Shown one piece after another: positions 35,220 to 44,363 of a DNA stretch of 45,231 bases (position 1 is the first letter of the stretch; the number at the start of each line of letters is the position of its first letter). The notes beneath the pieces are model-generated. The model had not been told where the DNA came from and made no database searches. It was given only the letters and a program-made list of their open reading frames with translations. The stretch is from an uncultured Clostridia bacterium (lineage in GTDB: Bacteria > Bacillota > Clostridia > TANB77 > CAG-508), in assembly GCA_944388745.1 (NCBI GenBank), contig CALXJZ010000004.1, positions 1 through 45,231 on the forward strand, written 5' to 3'. The position numbers were made by a program, and so were the translations under genes.

Positions 35220-37622
35220 ATGAAAGCAAGTATCGAATGGTTAAAAGAGTATAGTGATATTGATGTAACGCCAACAGAATTAGGTGATATTTTAACAATG
35301 ACAGGTTCTAAAGTTGAAACAATAGACGAAAAAGGAAATGATATAAAAAATGTTGTTGTTGGAAAAATTTTAGAAATAGAAAAACATCCAGATGCAGATA
35401 AATTGGTAGTTACAAAAGTTGATGTTGGAACAGAAAAAATACAAATTGTTACAGGTGCAGATAATATAAAAGTTGGAGATATTGTACCAATTGCAAAAGA
35501 TGGAGCAGAATTACCTAATGGTGTTAAAATTAAAACAGGAAAACTAAGAGGAATTGATTCTTGTGGTATGATGTGTTCAGTTGGAGAGCTAAACTTAGAT
35601 TTAGCGGATTATCCAGGACAAATCGAACATGGAATAATGATTTTAGATAAAAGTTTAGAAAAAGATTTAGGAAAAGACATTGTTGAAGTTTTAAATTTAA
35701 GAGAAGATATTATCGATTTTGAAATTACTTCAAATAGACCAGATTGTTTTTCTATTGAAGGCTTAGGAAGAGAAACAGCAGTATCTTTGAATAAAGAATT
35801 TAAAAATCCAAGAGGAAATTTAGATAAATTAGAAGTTGAAGATAAAAAAGAAATAGAAGGATTAAAAGTTAATATCGAAGCTCCTGACTTATGTTATAGA
35901 TATATTGCAAGAGTTGTAAAAAATGTAAAAATCAAAGAATCACCAGATTGGATGAAAAGAAGATTAAGAGCTTGTGGTGTTAGAAGTATCAATAATATAG
36001 TTGATATTACAAACTATGTAATGTTAGAATTAGGCCAACCAATGCACGCTTTTGATATTAATTCTATTGAAGGAAAACATATCACTGTTAGAAGAGCAAA
36101 AAATGGAGAAAAAATTACAACCTTAGATGAACAAGAAAGAGAATTAAATGAAGATGATTTAGTAATTGCAGATGACAAGAAAGCAGTAGCAATTGCTGGA
36201 GTTATGGGTGGACTAAATTCAGAAATAGAAAATGATACTGAAACAGTAGTATTTGAGTCAGCAGTATTTTATGGTGGAAGTGTAAGAAAAACAGCTAAAA
36301 AAGTAGGACTAAGAACCGAAAGCTCTTCAAGATTTGAAAAAGGTTTATCTGCTGAAAATGCATTAAGAGCAGTAAATAGAGCAGTTGAATTAGTTGAATT
36401 AACTGGTAGTGGAGAAGTTGTAGATGGAAAAGTTGATGTTTATCCTACAAAACAAGAAATCCATAAAATAAAATTAGAGGTAGAAAGAATCAATAATCTA
36501 CTAGGAACTAAATTATCAAAACAAGAAATGATTGAAATATTAGAAAAATTAGAAATAAAAGTAGAAAATGATTTAGCAATTTCACCATATTTCAGAATGG
36601 ATTTAACATGTTTAGCTGACATCGCAGAAGAAATTGCAAGATTTTATGGGTATGATAAATTAGATACAACTTTAATAAAAGCAGATACAACTTTAGGTGT
36701 TAGAAATAAAGAACAAAAAATAATTAAGAAAGTTAGAGATGTATTAGTAGACAGTGGTCTATCAGAAATTTATACATATGGATTTATAAGCAAAAAAGAC
36801 TTAGAAAAATCAAACATTTCAGAGGAAGTTCAAAAATATGCAATAACTTTACAAAATCCATTAGGTGAAGAATTCAAATTGATGAGACCATCAACAGTTC
36901 CAAGTATGATGCAAATACTTGCAACAAATGCAAATAAGAAAAATCAAAATGTAAAATTATTTGATATATCTAGAAATTACAAAAATACAAATCATCAAGT
37001 AGAAGATGGAGAAGTTCCAGTACAAGAAGATATTTTAACAATAGGAATGTATGGAGAAGATGTTGATTTTTATGTACTAAAAGGAATTATTGAAAATATC
37101 TTAGAAGCAATAAGTGTAAATAGATATGATGTGGAAAAAGAAAGAGATAACAAATCATATCATCCAGGAAGATGTGCAAATATCAAAATAGGAATTGATG
37201 TAATAGGAACAATCGGAGAAGTACATCCAGAAGTATTACAAAATTATGATATAGAAAAAAGAGCATATTTAGCAGAAATTAATATTACAAAATTAGTAAA
37301 ATATTCAAGAGAGAATAAGAAATATATAGAAATTCCTAAATTCCCAGCAGTTGAAAGAGATATTGCAATAATTGTTGATGAAGAAGTTGAAGTAGGTCAA
37401 ATTGAAAAGATAATTACTAAAAAAGGTAAAAAACTTCTTGAAAGTATGAAATTATTTGATATTTACAGAAATGAAAAACTTGGAGAAAACAAGAAAAGTG
37501 TTGCATATTCTTTAATCTTTAGAGATAAGAATAAAACTCTTAGTGATGAAGAAATAAATAATGTTATGGATTCAATTATTTCTGAATTAGAGAAAACTTT
37601 ACATGCAGAATTGAGAAAATAA
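35220..37622 (+). CDS. pheT: Phenylalanyl-tRNA synthetase beta subunit
   Basis: An 800-residue subunit with the usual domain order. It starts MKASIEWLKEYSDI, then has an EMAP-type tRNA-binding domain (about 40-150), the B3/B4 editing region (about 210-390, ITSNRPDCFSIEGLGRE, QPMHAFDI, RTESSSRFEKGL), the B5 domain, the class II-like core and the C-terminal anticodon-binding FDX-ACB domain (FPAVERDIAIIVDEE, SVAYSLIFRDKNKTLSDEE). It is full length and intact. Its context with pheS and the T-box is standard except for the inserted small gene. Confidence 0.97.
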   Translation: MKASIEWLKEYSDIDVTPTELGDILTMTGSKVETIDEKGNDIKNVVVGKILEIEKHPDADKLVVTKVDVGTEKIQIVTGADNIKVGDIVPIAKDGAELPNGVKIKTGKLRGIDSCGMMCSVGELNLDLADYPGQIEHGIMILDKSLEKDLGKDIVEVLNLREDIIDFEITSNRPDCFSIEGLGRETAVSLNKEFKNPRGNLDKLEVEDKKEIEGLKVNIEAPDLCYRYIARVVKNVKIKESPDWMKRRLRACGVRSINNIVDITNYVMLELGQPMHAFDINSIEGKHITVRRAKNGEKITTLDEQERELNEDDLVIADDKKAVAIAGVMGGLNSEIENDTETVVFESAVFYGGSVRKTAKKVGLRTESSSRFEKGLSAENALRAVNRAVELVELTGSGEVVDGKVDVYPTKQEIHKIKLEVERINNLLGTKLSKQEMIEILEKLEIKVENDLAISPYFRMDLTCLADIAEEIARFYGYDKLDTTLIKADTTLGVRNKEQKIIKKVRDVLVDSGLSEIYTYGFISKKDLEKSNISEEVQKYAITLQNPLGEEFKLMRPSTVPSMMQILATNANKKNQNVKLFDISRNYKNTNHQVEDGEVPVQEDILTIGMYGEDVDFYVLKGIIENILEAISVNRYDVEKERDNKSYHPGRCANIKIGIDVIGTIGEVHPEVLQNYDIEKRAYLAEINITKLVKYSRENKKYIEIPKFPAVERDIAIIVDEEVEVGQIEKIITKKGKKLLESMKLFDIYRNEKLGENKKSVAYSLIFRDKNKTLSDEEINNVMDSIISELEKTLHAELRK

Positions 37623-37690
37623 GGAGGATAGAATGATTCTATTCTCTATATTTTTAATAGTCAAAATATTAAAAAGGGAAGTGGTATTAA

Positions 37691-38191
37691 ATGATTTACA
37701 AGGCACACTATAAATCTCCAATAGGAGATCTATTACTAGCAAGTAAAGAGGGCAAACTAATAGGATTATGGATTGAAGGACAAAAATACTATAAGTCTAA
37801 TTTTTTAGAAGAAATGAAAGAAAACGAAAATGATAAGATACTACTTAAAACAAAAAATTGGCTAGACAGATATTTTAACAATGAAAAACCACGCATAAAC
37901 GAATTAGGACTAAATCCTATTGGAAGTGAATTTAGACAAGCAGTTTGGAAAATATTATGTGATATACCTTATGGCAAAGTAACCACATACAAAAAAATTG
38001 CTGAAGAAATTGCAAAACAAAAAGGAATTACTAAAATGTCAGCACAAGCAGTTGGAGGAGCTGTTGGGCATAATCCAATTTCAATAATAATTCCATGCCA
38101 TAGAGTTGTAGGAACAAATGGAGATTTAACTGGATATGCAGGTGGAATAGATAAAAAGAAATATTTATTGGAACATGAGAAAAACAATTAA
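37691..38191 (+). CDS. ogt: Methylated-DNA--protein-cysteine S-methyltransferase
   Basis: A 166-residue suicide repair protein that moves the alkyl group from O6-methylguanine to its own Cys. The active site IIPCHRVV has Cys136. FRQAVWKILCDIPYGKVTTYKKIA is the DNA-binding region, and GYAGGIDKKKYLLEHE closes the fold. It has Ogt/AGT length without an Ada regulatory domain. GGGAAGTG precedes ATG 37691. It follows pheT by 68 bases and may be a separate unit with the next two genes. Confidence 0.94.
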   Translation: MIYKAHYKSPIGDLLLASKEGKLIGLWIEGQKYYKSNFLEEMKENENDKILLKTKNWLDRYFNNEKPRINELGLNPIGSEFRQAVWKILCDIPYGKVTTYKKIAEEIAKQKGITKMSAQAVGGAVGHNPISIIIPCHRVVGTNGDLTGYAGGIDKKKYLLEHEKNN

Positions 38192-38218
38192 TAAATTTAT
38201 AATAAGGAGAAGATGAAA

Positions 38219-38761
38219 ATGCAAAAAAATATAGGTTCAAAATTAGCGTTATACCCAATGCCATTATTAGTAATAGGAACAATGGTAGATGGAAAAGTAA
38301 ATTGGCTTTTAGCAGGACATAGTGGAATTATAGGACATGATAGGGTAATGGTAAGTTTAGTTAAAACACATTATACAAACAAAGGAATCAAAGATACAAA
38401 AATTTTATCTATTAATATAGTAAATGAGGAAATGCTAAAGAAAGCAGATTATGTAGGTAGTATAAGCGGAAGTAAACAAGATAAATCAGATGTATTTGAA
38501 TATCATATAGGAGAAGCAGGAACTCCAATTATAAATAATGCACCGGTTGTTATGGAATGTAAAGTAGAAGATAATTATGAAACAGATACTTTTGATAACT
38601 TTATTATGACTATTTCAAATACTTATGTTCAAGAAGAAAACTTAGATGAAAAAGGGAAAATAGATTATACGAAATTTAGTCCAGTATTATTTGAATTTCC
38701 AAACTACACATATTTAAGAACAGGAGATACTATTGGAAATTGTTTAAGATTAGATAAATAA
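38219..38761 (+). CDS. Flavin reductase-like (flavoredoxin-type) FMN-binding protein
   Basis: The 180-residue protein has the split-barrel flavin-binding pattern: LALYPMPLLVIGTMVDGKVNWLLAGHSGIIGHDRVMVSL at the start, then SINIVNEEMLKKADYVGSISG and the closing PVLFEFPNYTYLRTGDTIG. Such clostridial proteins bind FMN and take part in electron transfer or quinone/flavin reduction; the substrate is unknown. ATG 38219 suits AAGGAG at 38204-38209 better than ATG 38213. The ABM-domain protein follows 16 bases on, so the pair probably acts on related redox substrates. Confidence 0.78.
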   Translation: MQKNIGSKLALYPMPLLVIGTMVDGKVNWLLAGHSGIIGHDRVMVSLVKTHYTNKGIKDTKILSINIVNEEMLKKADYVGSISGSKQDKSDVFEYHIGEAGTPIINNAPVVMECKVEDNYETDTFDNFIMTISNTYVQEENLDEKGKIDYTKFSPVLFEFPNYTYLRTGDTIGNCLRLDK

Positions 38762-38777
38762 TAAGGAGGTTTTTAGT

Positions 38778-39071
38778 ATGAGTTTAACAATAAATATTTA
38801 TTATACAGGAAAAGATGGAAGTGCAAGAAAGTTTGCAGAGGAAATGGTAGAAAAAGGAGTTGTAGATAGAGTCAGAGCTGAAGAAGGAAATAAGAAATAT
38901 GAATATTTCTTTCCAATGGATGATGAAGAAACAGTTTTATTAATAGATAGATGGGAGAACCAGGAAGCGTTAGATGAACACCATAAATCTCCTATGATGA
39001 AAGAAATAGCAGATTTGAGAGATAAATATCATCTTCATATGAAAGTAGAGCAATTTGTAGAAAGAAAATAA
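38778..39071 (+). CDS. ABM-domain (antibiotic biosynthesis monooxygenase-like) protein
   Basis: The 97-residue protein has the ferredoxin-like ABM pattern: ITNIYYTGKDGSARKFAEEM-type opening, YEYFFPMDDEETVLLIDRWENQEALDEHHKSPMM and a closing strand KVEQFVERK. These dimeric proteins include quinol monooxygenases and heme-degrading enzymes. The W-N-ALDEHHKS stretch is the most typical part. AAGGAGGT precedes ATG 38778. It is cotranscribed with the flavin reductase-like gene. Confidence 0.75.
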   Translation: MSLTINIYYTGKDGSARKFAEEMVEKGVVDRVRAEEGNKKYEYFFPMDDEETVLLIDRWENQEALDEHHKSPMMKEIADLRDKYHLHMKVEQFVERK

Positions 39072-39171
39072 ATTTGCAAGCAATAAAAATGTATGATATT
39101 ATTTTATAAATTCCATAAGGAGTAAATGTATCTAATAAAACTTCATCAAAATTTTGAAAGGAGAATAAATC

Positions 39172-39339
39172 ATGCGGATTGATATGCCAAAAAAAGCAAA
39201 AAAGAAATCAAAAGGAGTAGTATATTCTCATAAAGAAATCAAAAAAGAAGTGGCAGAATTGGAAAGTAATTTGAGAATAAGAATAGCAGAAATAGAAAGA
39301 ATTGAAAGAAATCGCAAACCAGATTTCAGACGTAGATGA
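39172..39339 (+). CDS. Small basic protein (55 residues), unknown
   Basis: ATG 39172 has AAAGGAG about 8 bases upstream. The product begins MRIDMPKKAKKKSKG and continues as a charged helix (KKEVAELESNLRIRIAEIERIER), ending RKPDFRRR. No membrane helix is present. Codon 2 is CGG (39175-39177), one of only three in-frame CGG codons in this window that are not at frameshift sites. A terminator follows at 39361. No family is recognised. Confidence 0.5.
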   Translation: MRIDMPKKAKKKSKGVVYSHKEIKKEVAELESNLRIRIAEIERIERNRKPDFRRR

Positions 39340-39360
39340 GCTAATTTGATGGCTATCAAT

Positions 39361-39410
39361 TAAGAACACATAGAATTGGATGTATTCATTTTTTATGTGT
39401 TCTTATATTT
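39361..39410 (+). terminator. Terminator after the 55-residue gene
   Basis: TAAGAACACATA (39361-39372) pairs with TATGTGTTCTTA (39394-39405), followed by TATTT. Confidence 0.7.
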
Positions 39411-39584
39411 ACTACAAATTTAATATAATAATAAAAAGAAGGAAAAAATTTGGATTTATCCTACAATTTATAAAAAATACTACACAAACTAAAAAAAGTA
39501 TGATAAAATATTTTAGAATTAACAAATTAATAAATTTGCTAAAAACAATATAAATAAAAACAAAAACAAAGGGAGGAATAAAAA

Positions 39585-40304
39585 ATGTCAGGACACAGTA
39601 AATGGCATAACATACAAGCCAAAAAAGGAAAAGCAGACGCAGCAAGAGGAAAAATATTCACAAAACTAGGAAGAGAATTATTAATAGCAGTAAAAGAAGG
39701 TGGACCAGACCCAGCAGGAAACTCAAAATTAAAAAATGTAATAGCAAAATGTAAAGCAGCAAACATGCCAAATGACACAATAAATAATGCAATAAGAAAA
39801 GCATCAACAAGCAATGAAAACTATGAAGAAATAACATACGAAGGATATGGACCAAATGGAGTAGCGGTAATTGTAGAAGCTGCAACAGATAATAAAAATA
39901 GAACAGCAGCAGACGTAAGACATGCATTTGACAAATCAGGAGGAAACTTAGGAACAACAGGATGCGTATCATATATGTTCAATAAAAAAGGAGTAATAGT
40001 AATAGAAAAAGCTTCAACAGACATGGACGAAGACGAATTAATGATGCTTGCATTAGACGCAGGAGCAGAAGATTTTGTTGCATCAGAAGAAATATATGAA
40101 ATTACAACAGACCCAGCAGATTTTTCAGCAGTACGTGAAAAACTTGAAGAAGCAGGTCTTGAATTCTTAGAAGCAGAAGTACAAATGGTACCAACAACAA
40201 CAGTTAGCCTTGATGAAAAAGGTGTAGAAAAAATGGAAAGATTAATAGAAAGACTAGAAGACTTAGATGATGTTTCTAATATATATCACAACTGGGAAGA
40301 ATAA
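39585..40304 (+). CDS. yebC: YebC/TACO1 family protein
   Basis: The 239-residue protein starts [27 protein letters not shown], the hallmark of the family. It continues with [49 protein letters not shown] and the C-terminal [30 protein letters not shown]. Members have been described as transcription regulators and more recently as ribosome-associated factors that help translation past difficult stretches such as proline runs. GGGAGGA precedes ATG 39585. Given the decoding anomaly in this window, a translation-linked role is of interest, but YebC is universal and not evidence for it. Confidence 0.95.
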   Translation: MSGHSKWHNIQAKKGKADAARGKIFTKLGRELLIAVKEGGPDPAGNSKLKNVIAKCKAANMPNDTINNAIRKASTSNENYEEITYEGYGPNGVAVIVEAATDNKNRTAADVRHAFDKSGGNLGTTGCVSYMFNKKGVIVIEKASTDMDEDELMMLALDAGAEDFVASEEIYEITTDPADFSAVREKLEEAGLEFLEAEVQMVPTTTVSLDEKGVEKMERLIERLEDLDDVSNIYHNWEE

Positions 40305-40324
40305 AAATAATGTTGGAGGTAACT

Positions 40325-42052
40325 ATGAAGCAAAAGAAAAATAAAGAGAACAAACAAAAAACAAGCAAAGGTTTAAAAGCCACAATAATAATTTTAATTA
40401 TTATACTAGCATTAATAATTACATTTGGTTGCTTATATTTCTTTACAGATTTATTTAAAAGCAACAAAGAACTATTTTTCAAATATACTGCACAAATAGT
40501 ACAGCAAGAAGATGGATTCATAGGTGATGGATTAAAACAATATTTAGATAAAAAGCAAAATACTCCATATGAAGATAATGGAAATATAGATTTTGATATA
40601 TCACTTCCAGATTTAGGTCAAAATGATGATATACTTGATAACTTCAATATAAGTTTTTCTGGAAAAATGAATAAACCAAATGCAAAAAATGAACAAAACA
40701 TTACATTAAACTATTCAAATGATACTAATTTTCCGTTTTATTATAGAAAATCAAATGATATGCAAGGAATACAATCAGAATATATAGGAACAAAATATAT
40801 TGCAATTAGAGATGGGCAAGAACTTCAAGGAGCAGATAATATAGATTTAAGTTTTGTTGATACTGTTGCAAGTTTGCAAAATTTGCAAATACCTTATGAC
40901 CAAATTCAAACTTTAAAAACAACATATTTTGATAATATAATAAATCAGATAGAAAATAGTAAGTTCTCTAAAATAAGTGAAGAAGATAAAGTTGGATATA
41001 GACTATCATTAACAGGTGATGAATTAAAAAATGTATTGACACAAATTTTAGAAACACTAAAAAATGATGAAAATACACTAAACCAACTAAATGAACTATT
41101 AGGTTTGCAACAAAGTTCTTCTAAAATAAGAACAACAGACATCGATAATTTAATTGATGATTTAAATGATGCAGAAATCGGTGAAATAGAAATTACTGCA
41201 TACAAGAATAATGGCAAAGTAAGTGGTTTAGAAATAAAACAAGAATACTTAGAACTTTCTTTAGAAAGAACAGAAAGTGAAGGGCAAGAAACATACAATG
41301 CAACAATTAACTTATTAAATAATACTGATAAAAATTTAAATCTAGGCTTAGTAGCTAGATTTAACGGATTAAATTCAAATAATGTAAATGAAAGTTATGA
41401 AATATCAGTACAAGGAAACTATCAATCTGAAGGAAATAACCAGACAAATGAAAATTTAAATTACAAATATACAATAAATAATTCAGTACAATTTGCAGAA
41501 GCAGTAGACATCGAAGATTTTTCAAATCAAAATGCAGTAATACTTAATGACCAAGATGAAGAATATGTATCAGGTTTATTAAATGCAATTCAAGATAGAC
41601 TAGTAGCTGTAAACCAAAAGCAAATGGAACAATTAGAAGCAACAGCAGAACAGAACCCATTGTATTTTGTATTACCAACACAAATATTATCAGATGTTTT
41701 AGGAATACAATCAAGCAATCAACTTTCAGAAGTTGAAGCAACAGAATTTAATGAAAAATTCTATTTGTATGAGGGAACAAGCCAAAGAGGAGTTACTGTA
41801 AGAGGTTTGTTATCAACTATAGCATTAAATAATGGATATGATGATAGTGAGACATCTGAAGAAACAGAAAATAATAGAAATAATAATCCTCAAATAACAG
41901 AGATTCATTTTGATGGTGAAGAGTACGAGGTTTCAGAACAAAACATTACATTAATAAAAGATATGGTTGAAACAGAGACTCTATATAGAGTAGAGTTTGA
42001 ACTAGATTCTAATACTGGTTTAATATATAGAGCTGTTATAAATAAACAATAA
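40325..42052 (+). CDS. Large membrane-anchored extracellular protein, unknown
   Basis: The 575-residue protein has a basic N-terminus, one membrane helix (about 20-42) and a long extracellular region of mixed strand and helix. Typical stretches are FNISFSGKMNKPNAKNEQNITLNYS, VGYRLSLTGDELKNVLTQILETLK and GEIEITAYKNNGKVSGLEI. They suggest the repeating beta-sheet pattern of lipoprotein-like or sporulation envelope proteins, but I cannot name a family. An acidic linker (ETSEETENNRNNN) precedes a short C-terminal domain. GGAGGT at 40315-40320 fixes ATG 40325. It stands between yebC and spoIIIA with its own terminator. Confidence 0.6.
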   Translation: MKQKKNKENKQKTSKGLKATIIILIIILALIITFGCLYFFTDLFKSNKELFFKYTAQIVQQEDGFIGDGLKQYLDKKQNTPYEDNGNIDFDISLPDLGQNDDILDNFNISFSGKMNKPNAKNEQNITLNYSNDTNFPFYYRKSNDMQGIQSEYIGTKYIAIRDGQELQGADNIDLSFVDTVASLQNLQIPYDQIQTLKTTYFDNIINQIENSKFSKISEEDKVGYRLSLTGDELKNVLTQILETLKNDENTLNQLNELLGLQQSSSKIRTTDIDNLIDDLNDAEIGEIEITAYKNNGKVSGLEIKQEYLELSLERTESEGQETYNATINLLNNTDKNLNLGLVARFNGLNSNNVNESYEISVQGNYQSEGNNQTNENLNYKYTINNSVQFAEAVDIEDFSNQNAVILNDQDEEYVSGLLNAIQDRLVAVNQKQMEQLEATAEQNPLYFVLPTQILSDVLGIQSSNQLSEVEATEFNEKFYLYEGTSQRGVTVRGLLSTIALNNGYDDSETSEETENNRNNNPQITEIHFDGEEYEVSEQNITLIKDMVETETLYRVEFELDSNTGLIYRAVINKQ

Positions 42053-42066
42053 AATAAGTTCTTAAA

Positions 42067-42113
42067 ATAAAAAAGGAGCATATAATAAAATAAATATGCT
42101 TCTTTTTATTTGT
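42067..42113 (+). terminator. Terminator before spoIIIAA
   Basis: AAAAAGGAGCATAT pairs with ATATGCTTCTTTTT, allowing one G-T pair, followed by ATTTGT. It separates the preceding gene from the spoIIIA operon. Confidence 0.7.
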
Positions 42114-42141
42114 CCAAAAATTATAAAAGAAAGGGGTAAAA

Positions 42142-43012
42142 GTGCAAGATATTGATGAAGTAATAAGATATTTTCCTAATCAATTATATCAATTACTAAA
42201 AAACGTATCACTACAAAACCAAGCTATACAACCACAATTACAAGAAATAAGAATTAGAGTTAATAGACCAATAATTTTAAAACTAAGACAAGCAGACATC
42301 TTAATAGATTATAAAATTTCACAAACAGAAATAATGCAAACATTAGAAAAATTATGCGAGAATTCAATATATGCATACAAAAATCAAATTTGCAATGGAT
42401 ACTTAACTATCAAAGGTGGACATAGAATTGGTTTAACAGGAACAGCAGTAGTAGAAGATGGGAAAATTATAAATTTAAAATATATTACAAGTTTTAATTT
42501 CAGAATAGCAAGACAAATTTTGGGTTGTGGAAATAAATTTCTAGAAGAAATTATCAATAAAGAAGAAAACACTATACACAATACACTAATTGTTTCTCCA
42601 CCAGGAAAGGGAAAAACAACTGTATTAAGAGATGTAATAAGAAGAATTAGTAATGGAATTGAAGAAATGAATTTCAATGGAAAAACTTGTGGAGTGGTGG
42701 ATGAAAGAGGAGAAATTGCAGCGATATATAAAGGTGTACCACAAAATGACATAGGGATAAGAACAGATGTAATTGAGAATATATCAAAATCAAAGGGAAT
42801 AAAAATGCTAATTCGTTCTATGTCACCAGAAGTAATAGCTTGTGATGAAATTGGCTCTAAAGAAGATATTGATGCCATTCGGTGAAGCCATGATTTCAGG
42901 AGTAAAAGGCATTTTTACAATGCATGGGAAAGATATGAATGATATAAAACAAAATAAATACATAAATATTTTATTGCAAAATAAACAAATTGAAAAAATA
43001 ATTTTTATATAA
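42142..43012 (+). CDS. spoIIIAA: Stage III sporulation protein AA, interrupted by a +1 frameshift at CGG
   Basis: A secretion-type ATPase that powers the SpoIIIA-SpoIIQ channel between mother cell and forespore. The N-terminal region has QEIRIRVNRPIIL and GYLTIKGGHRIGLTG. Walker A SPPGKGKTT lies near 153-161. GVVDERGEIAA and MLIRSMSPEVIACDEIGSKEDIDAI follow. The zero frame then hits CGG (42880-42882, codon 247) and an immediate TGA (42883-42885). Skipping one base gives AIREAMISGVKGIFTMHGKDM, the expected C-terminal motif, to a stop at 43010-43012, 289 residues in all. The interval is 3n+1 bases. The start is GTG 42142 with GAAAGGGG upstream. The operon behind it is intact. Confidence 0.92.
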
Positions 43013-43105
43013 TTTATTTTTTAGTTCTATTTAATTAAGTATATGCATAAAATATTGTAAAAGTTGAAATGGACAAGATGCTAATTAGGAAAGGAAAAAC
43101 TAGAC

Positions 43106-43618
43106 ATGGTGTTAGTTATAAAATATTTTATGCTCTTTTTATTATTAGTTGCATGTACTTTAATAGGCAGATTTCTGTCAAAAAAATATGTATATAGATT
43201 AAATGAATTAGAAGAAATGAAAAATGCACTAAATATTTTTGAATCAAAAATAAAATTTACATATGAACCAATACCAGAAATATTCGAAGAAATATCAAAA
43301 AATTCAAGTTACAATATATCAAATATCTTTAAAAAAGCAAAAGAAAAAATGAAAGAAAAAAACGCAAGTCAAGCATGGGAAGAATCAATAGATGAAAGCA
43401 ACTGTAATTTTTCAAAAGACGACAAACAGGTTTTGCAAACATTATCAAAACTGCTAGGACAAACAGATAGTGAAGGACAAATAAGTCAAATAGAAATAAC
43501 ACAAAATTTTTTAAATACACAAATTAAAGACGCCGAAGAAGAAAAAAGAAAAAATGAAAAACTATACTCAAAATTGGGGACAACCATAGGGTTAGCAATT
43601 GTAATAATTTTAGCTTAA
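43106..43618 (+). CDS. spoIIIAB: Stage III sporulation protein AB
   Basis: A 170-residue membrane protein with an N-terminal helix (about 3-22), a cytoplasmic-type helical domain related to type II secretion GspF proteins, and a C-terminal membrane helix (GTTIGLAIVIILA). Family marks are YRLNELEEMKNALNIFESKIKFTYEPIPEIFEEIS and LLGQTDSEGQISQIEITQNFL. AAAGGAAAAAC precedes ATG 43106. It lies 93 bases after spoIIIAA. It is part of the channel complex in the mother-cell membrane. Confidence 0.93.
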   Translation: MVLVIKYFMLFLLLVACTLIGRFLSKKYVYRLNELEEMKNALNIFESKIKFTYEPIPEIFEEISKNSSYNISNIFKKAKEKMKEKNASQAWEESIDESNCNFSKDDKQVLQTLSKLLGQTDSEGQISQIEITQNFLNTQIKDAEEEKRKNEKLYSKLGTTIGLAIVIILA

Positions 43619-43696
43619 TGCAACAAAGCTCTGGAGTTATAAATAAATTAATAACAATTGTTTGAAAATAAAGATAAATAAAAAGGAATGTTAAAG

Positions 43697-43891
43697 ATGG
43701 ATATTAATTTATTATTTAAAATAGCTGCAATAGGAATACTTGTAGCAGTTTTACATCAAGTATTAGTAAGAGCAGGAAGAGAAGACCAAGCTATGATGAC
43801 AACACTTGCAGGTTTAGTAATTGTATTAACAATGGTTATAAAAGAAATAAGTGGATTATTTGACACAGTAAGAACAATTTTCAACCTTTAG
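43697..43891 (+). CDS. spoIIIAC: Stage III sporulation protein AC
   Basis: The 64-residue protein has two membrane helices (about 3-23 and 34-55). DINLLFKIAAIGILVAVLHQVLVRAGREDQAMMTTLAGLVIVL is the standard family sequence. ATG 43697 is chosen because AAAAGGA at 43681-43687 is properly spaced, while ATG 43688 is too close. A degenerate REP-like stretch follows before spoIIIAD. Confidence 0.95.
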   Translation: MDINLLFKIAAIGILVAVLHQVLVRAGREDQAMMTTLAGLVIVLTMVIKEISGLFDTVRTIFNL

Positions 43892-43938
43892 GGACATGTC
43901 AAATTGAACAATTTTTGCGTATTAGGGACAGACCTTGA
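43890..43938 (+). repeat. Degenerate REP-like sequence between spoIIIAC and spoIIIAD
   Basis: TAGGGACATGTC (from 43890) and TTAGGGACAGACCTTG (about 43922-43937) resemble the GGGACGGACCT repeats at 6323 and 23895 but have lost their stems. It seems to be a decayed copy. Confidence 0.45.
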
Positions 43939-43975
43939 AATACAGAAAAGTTCATTGCTTTTTAGGGAGAGTAAA

Positions 43976-44362
43976 ATGATTATTAAAATAATAGGAATTG
44001 GTTTAGTTGCCCTTATCATAATAATTTTATTAAAACAATATAAACCTGAATTTGCAATATATATAAGTTTACTTGCAGGAGTTTTAATATTGTTATTGGT
44101 AATGGACCAACTAACGCAAGTTATATCACTATTACAATCTTTAGCATCAAAAGCATCAATAAATAGTACATTTTTAGCAATATTATTAAAAATTACAGGA
44201 ATAGCATTTTTAGCAGAATTTGCAGTTAGTGTATGCAAAGACGCAGGAGAAGGTGCAATAGCAAGTAAAATCGAAATAGGAAGCAAAATTATAATAATTG
44301 CAATGTCAATACCAATAATATCAAGCCTGCTAGAAATAATATTAAAAATACTACCTACATAA
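43976..44362 (+). CDS. spoIIIAD: Stage III sporulation protein AD
   Basis: The 128-residue protein has three to four membrane helices. MIIKIIGIGLVALIIIILLKQYKPEFAIYISLLAGVLILL and ITGIAFLAEFAVSVCKDAGEGAIASKIEIGSKIIIIAMSIPIISSLLEII are typical. ATG 43976 is preceded by AGGGAGA; the open frame extends upstream through repeat sequence to 43904, which is not a plausible start. It forms the channel core with AC and AE. Confidence 0.95.
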   Translation: MIIKIIGIGLVALIIIILLKQYKPEFAIYISLLAGVLILLLVMDQLTQVISLLQSLASKASINSTFLAILLKITGIAFLAEFAVSVCKDAGEGAIASKIEIGSKIIIIAMSIPIISSLLEIILKILPT

Positions 44363-44363
44363 G

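Noticed and set aside
24913..39564. Many long Leu/Phe-rich minus-strand frames
   Set aside because: AT-rich codons such as AAA, ATA and TTA give long open antisense frames; none has a ribosome site or a family match.
39585..40304. YebC as a dedicated frameshift-suppressing factor
   Set aside because: YebC is nearly universal in bacteria, so its presence here says nothing about CGG decoding.
43904..43975. Extended N-terminus of spoIIIAD
   Set aside because: The extra codons are repeat sequence without a ribosome site; ATG 43976 matches the family start.
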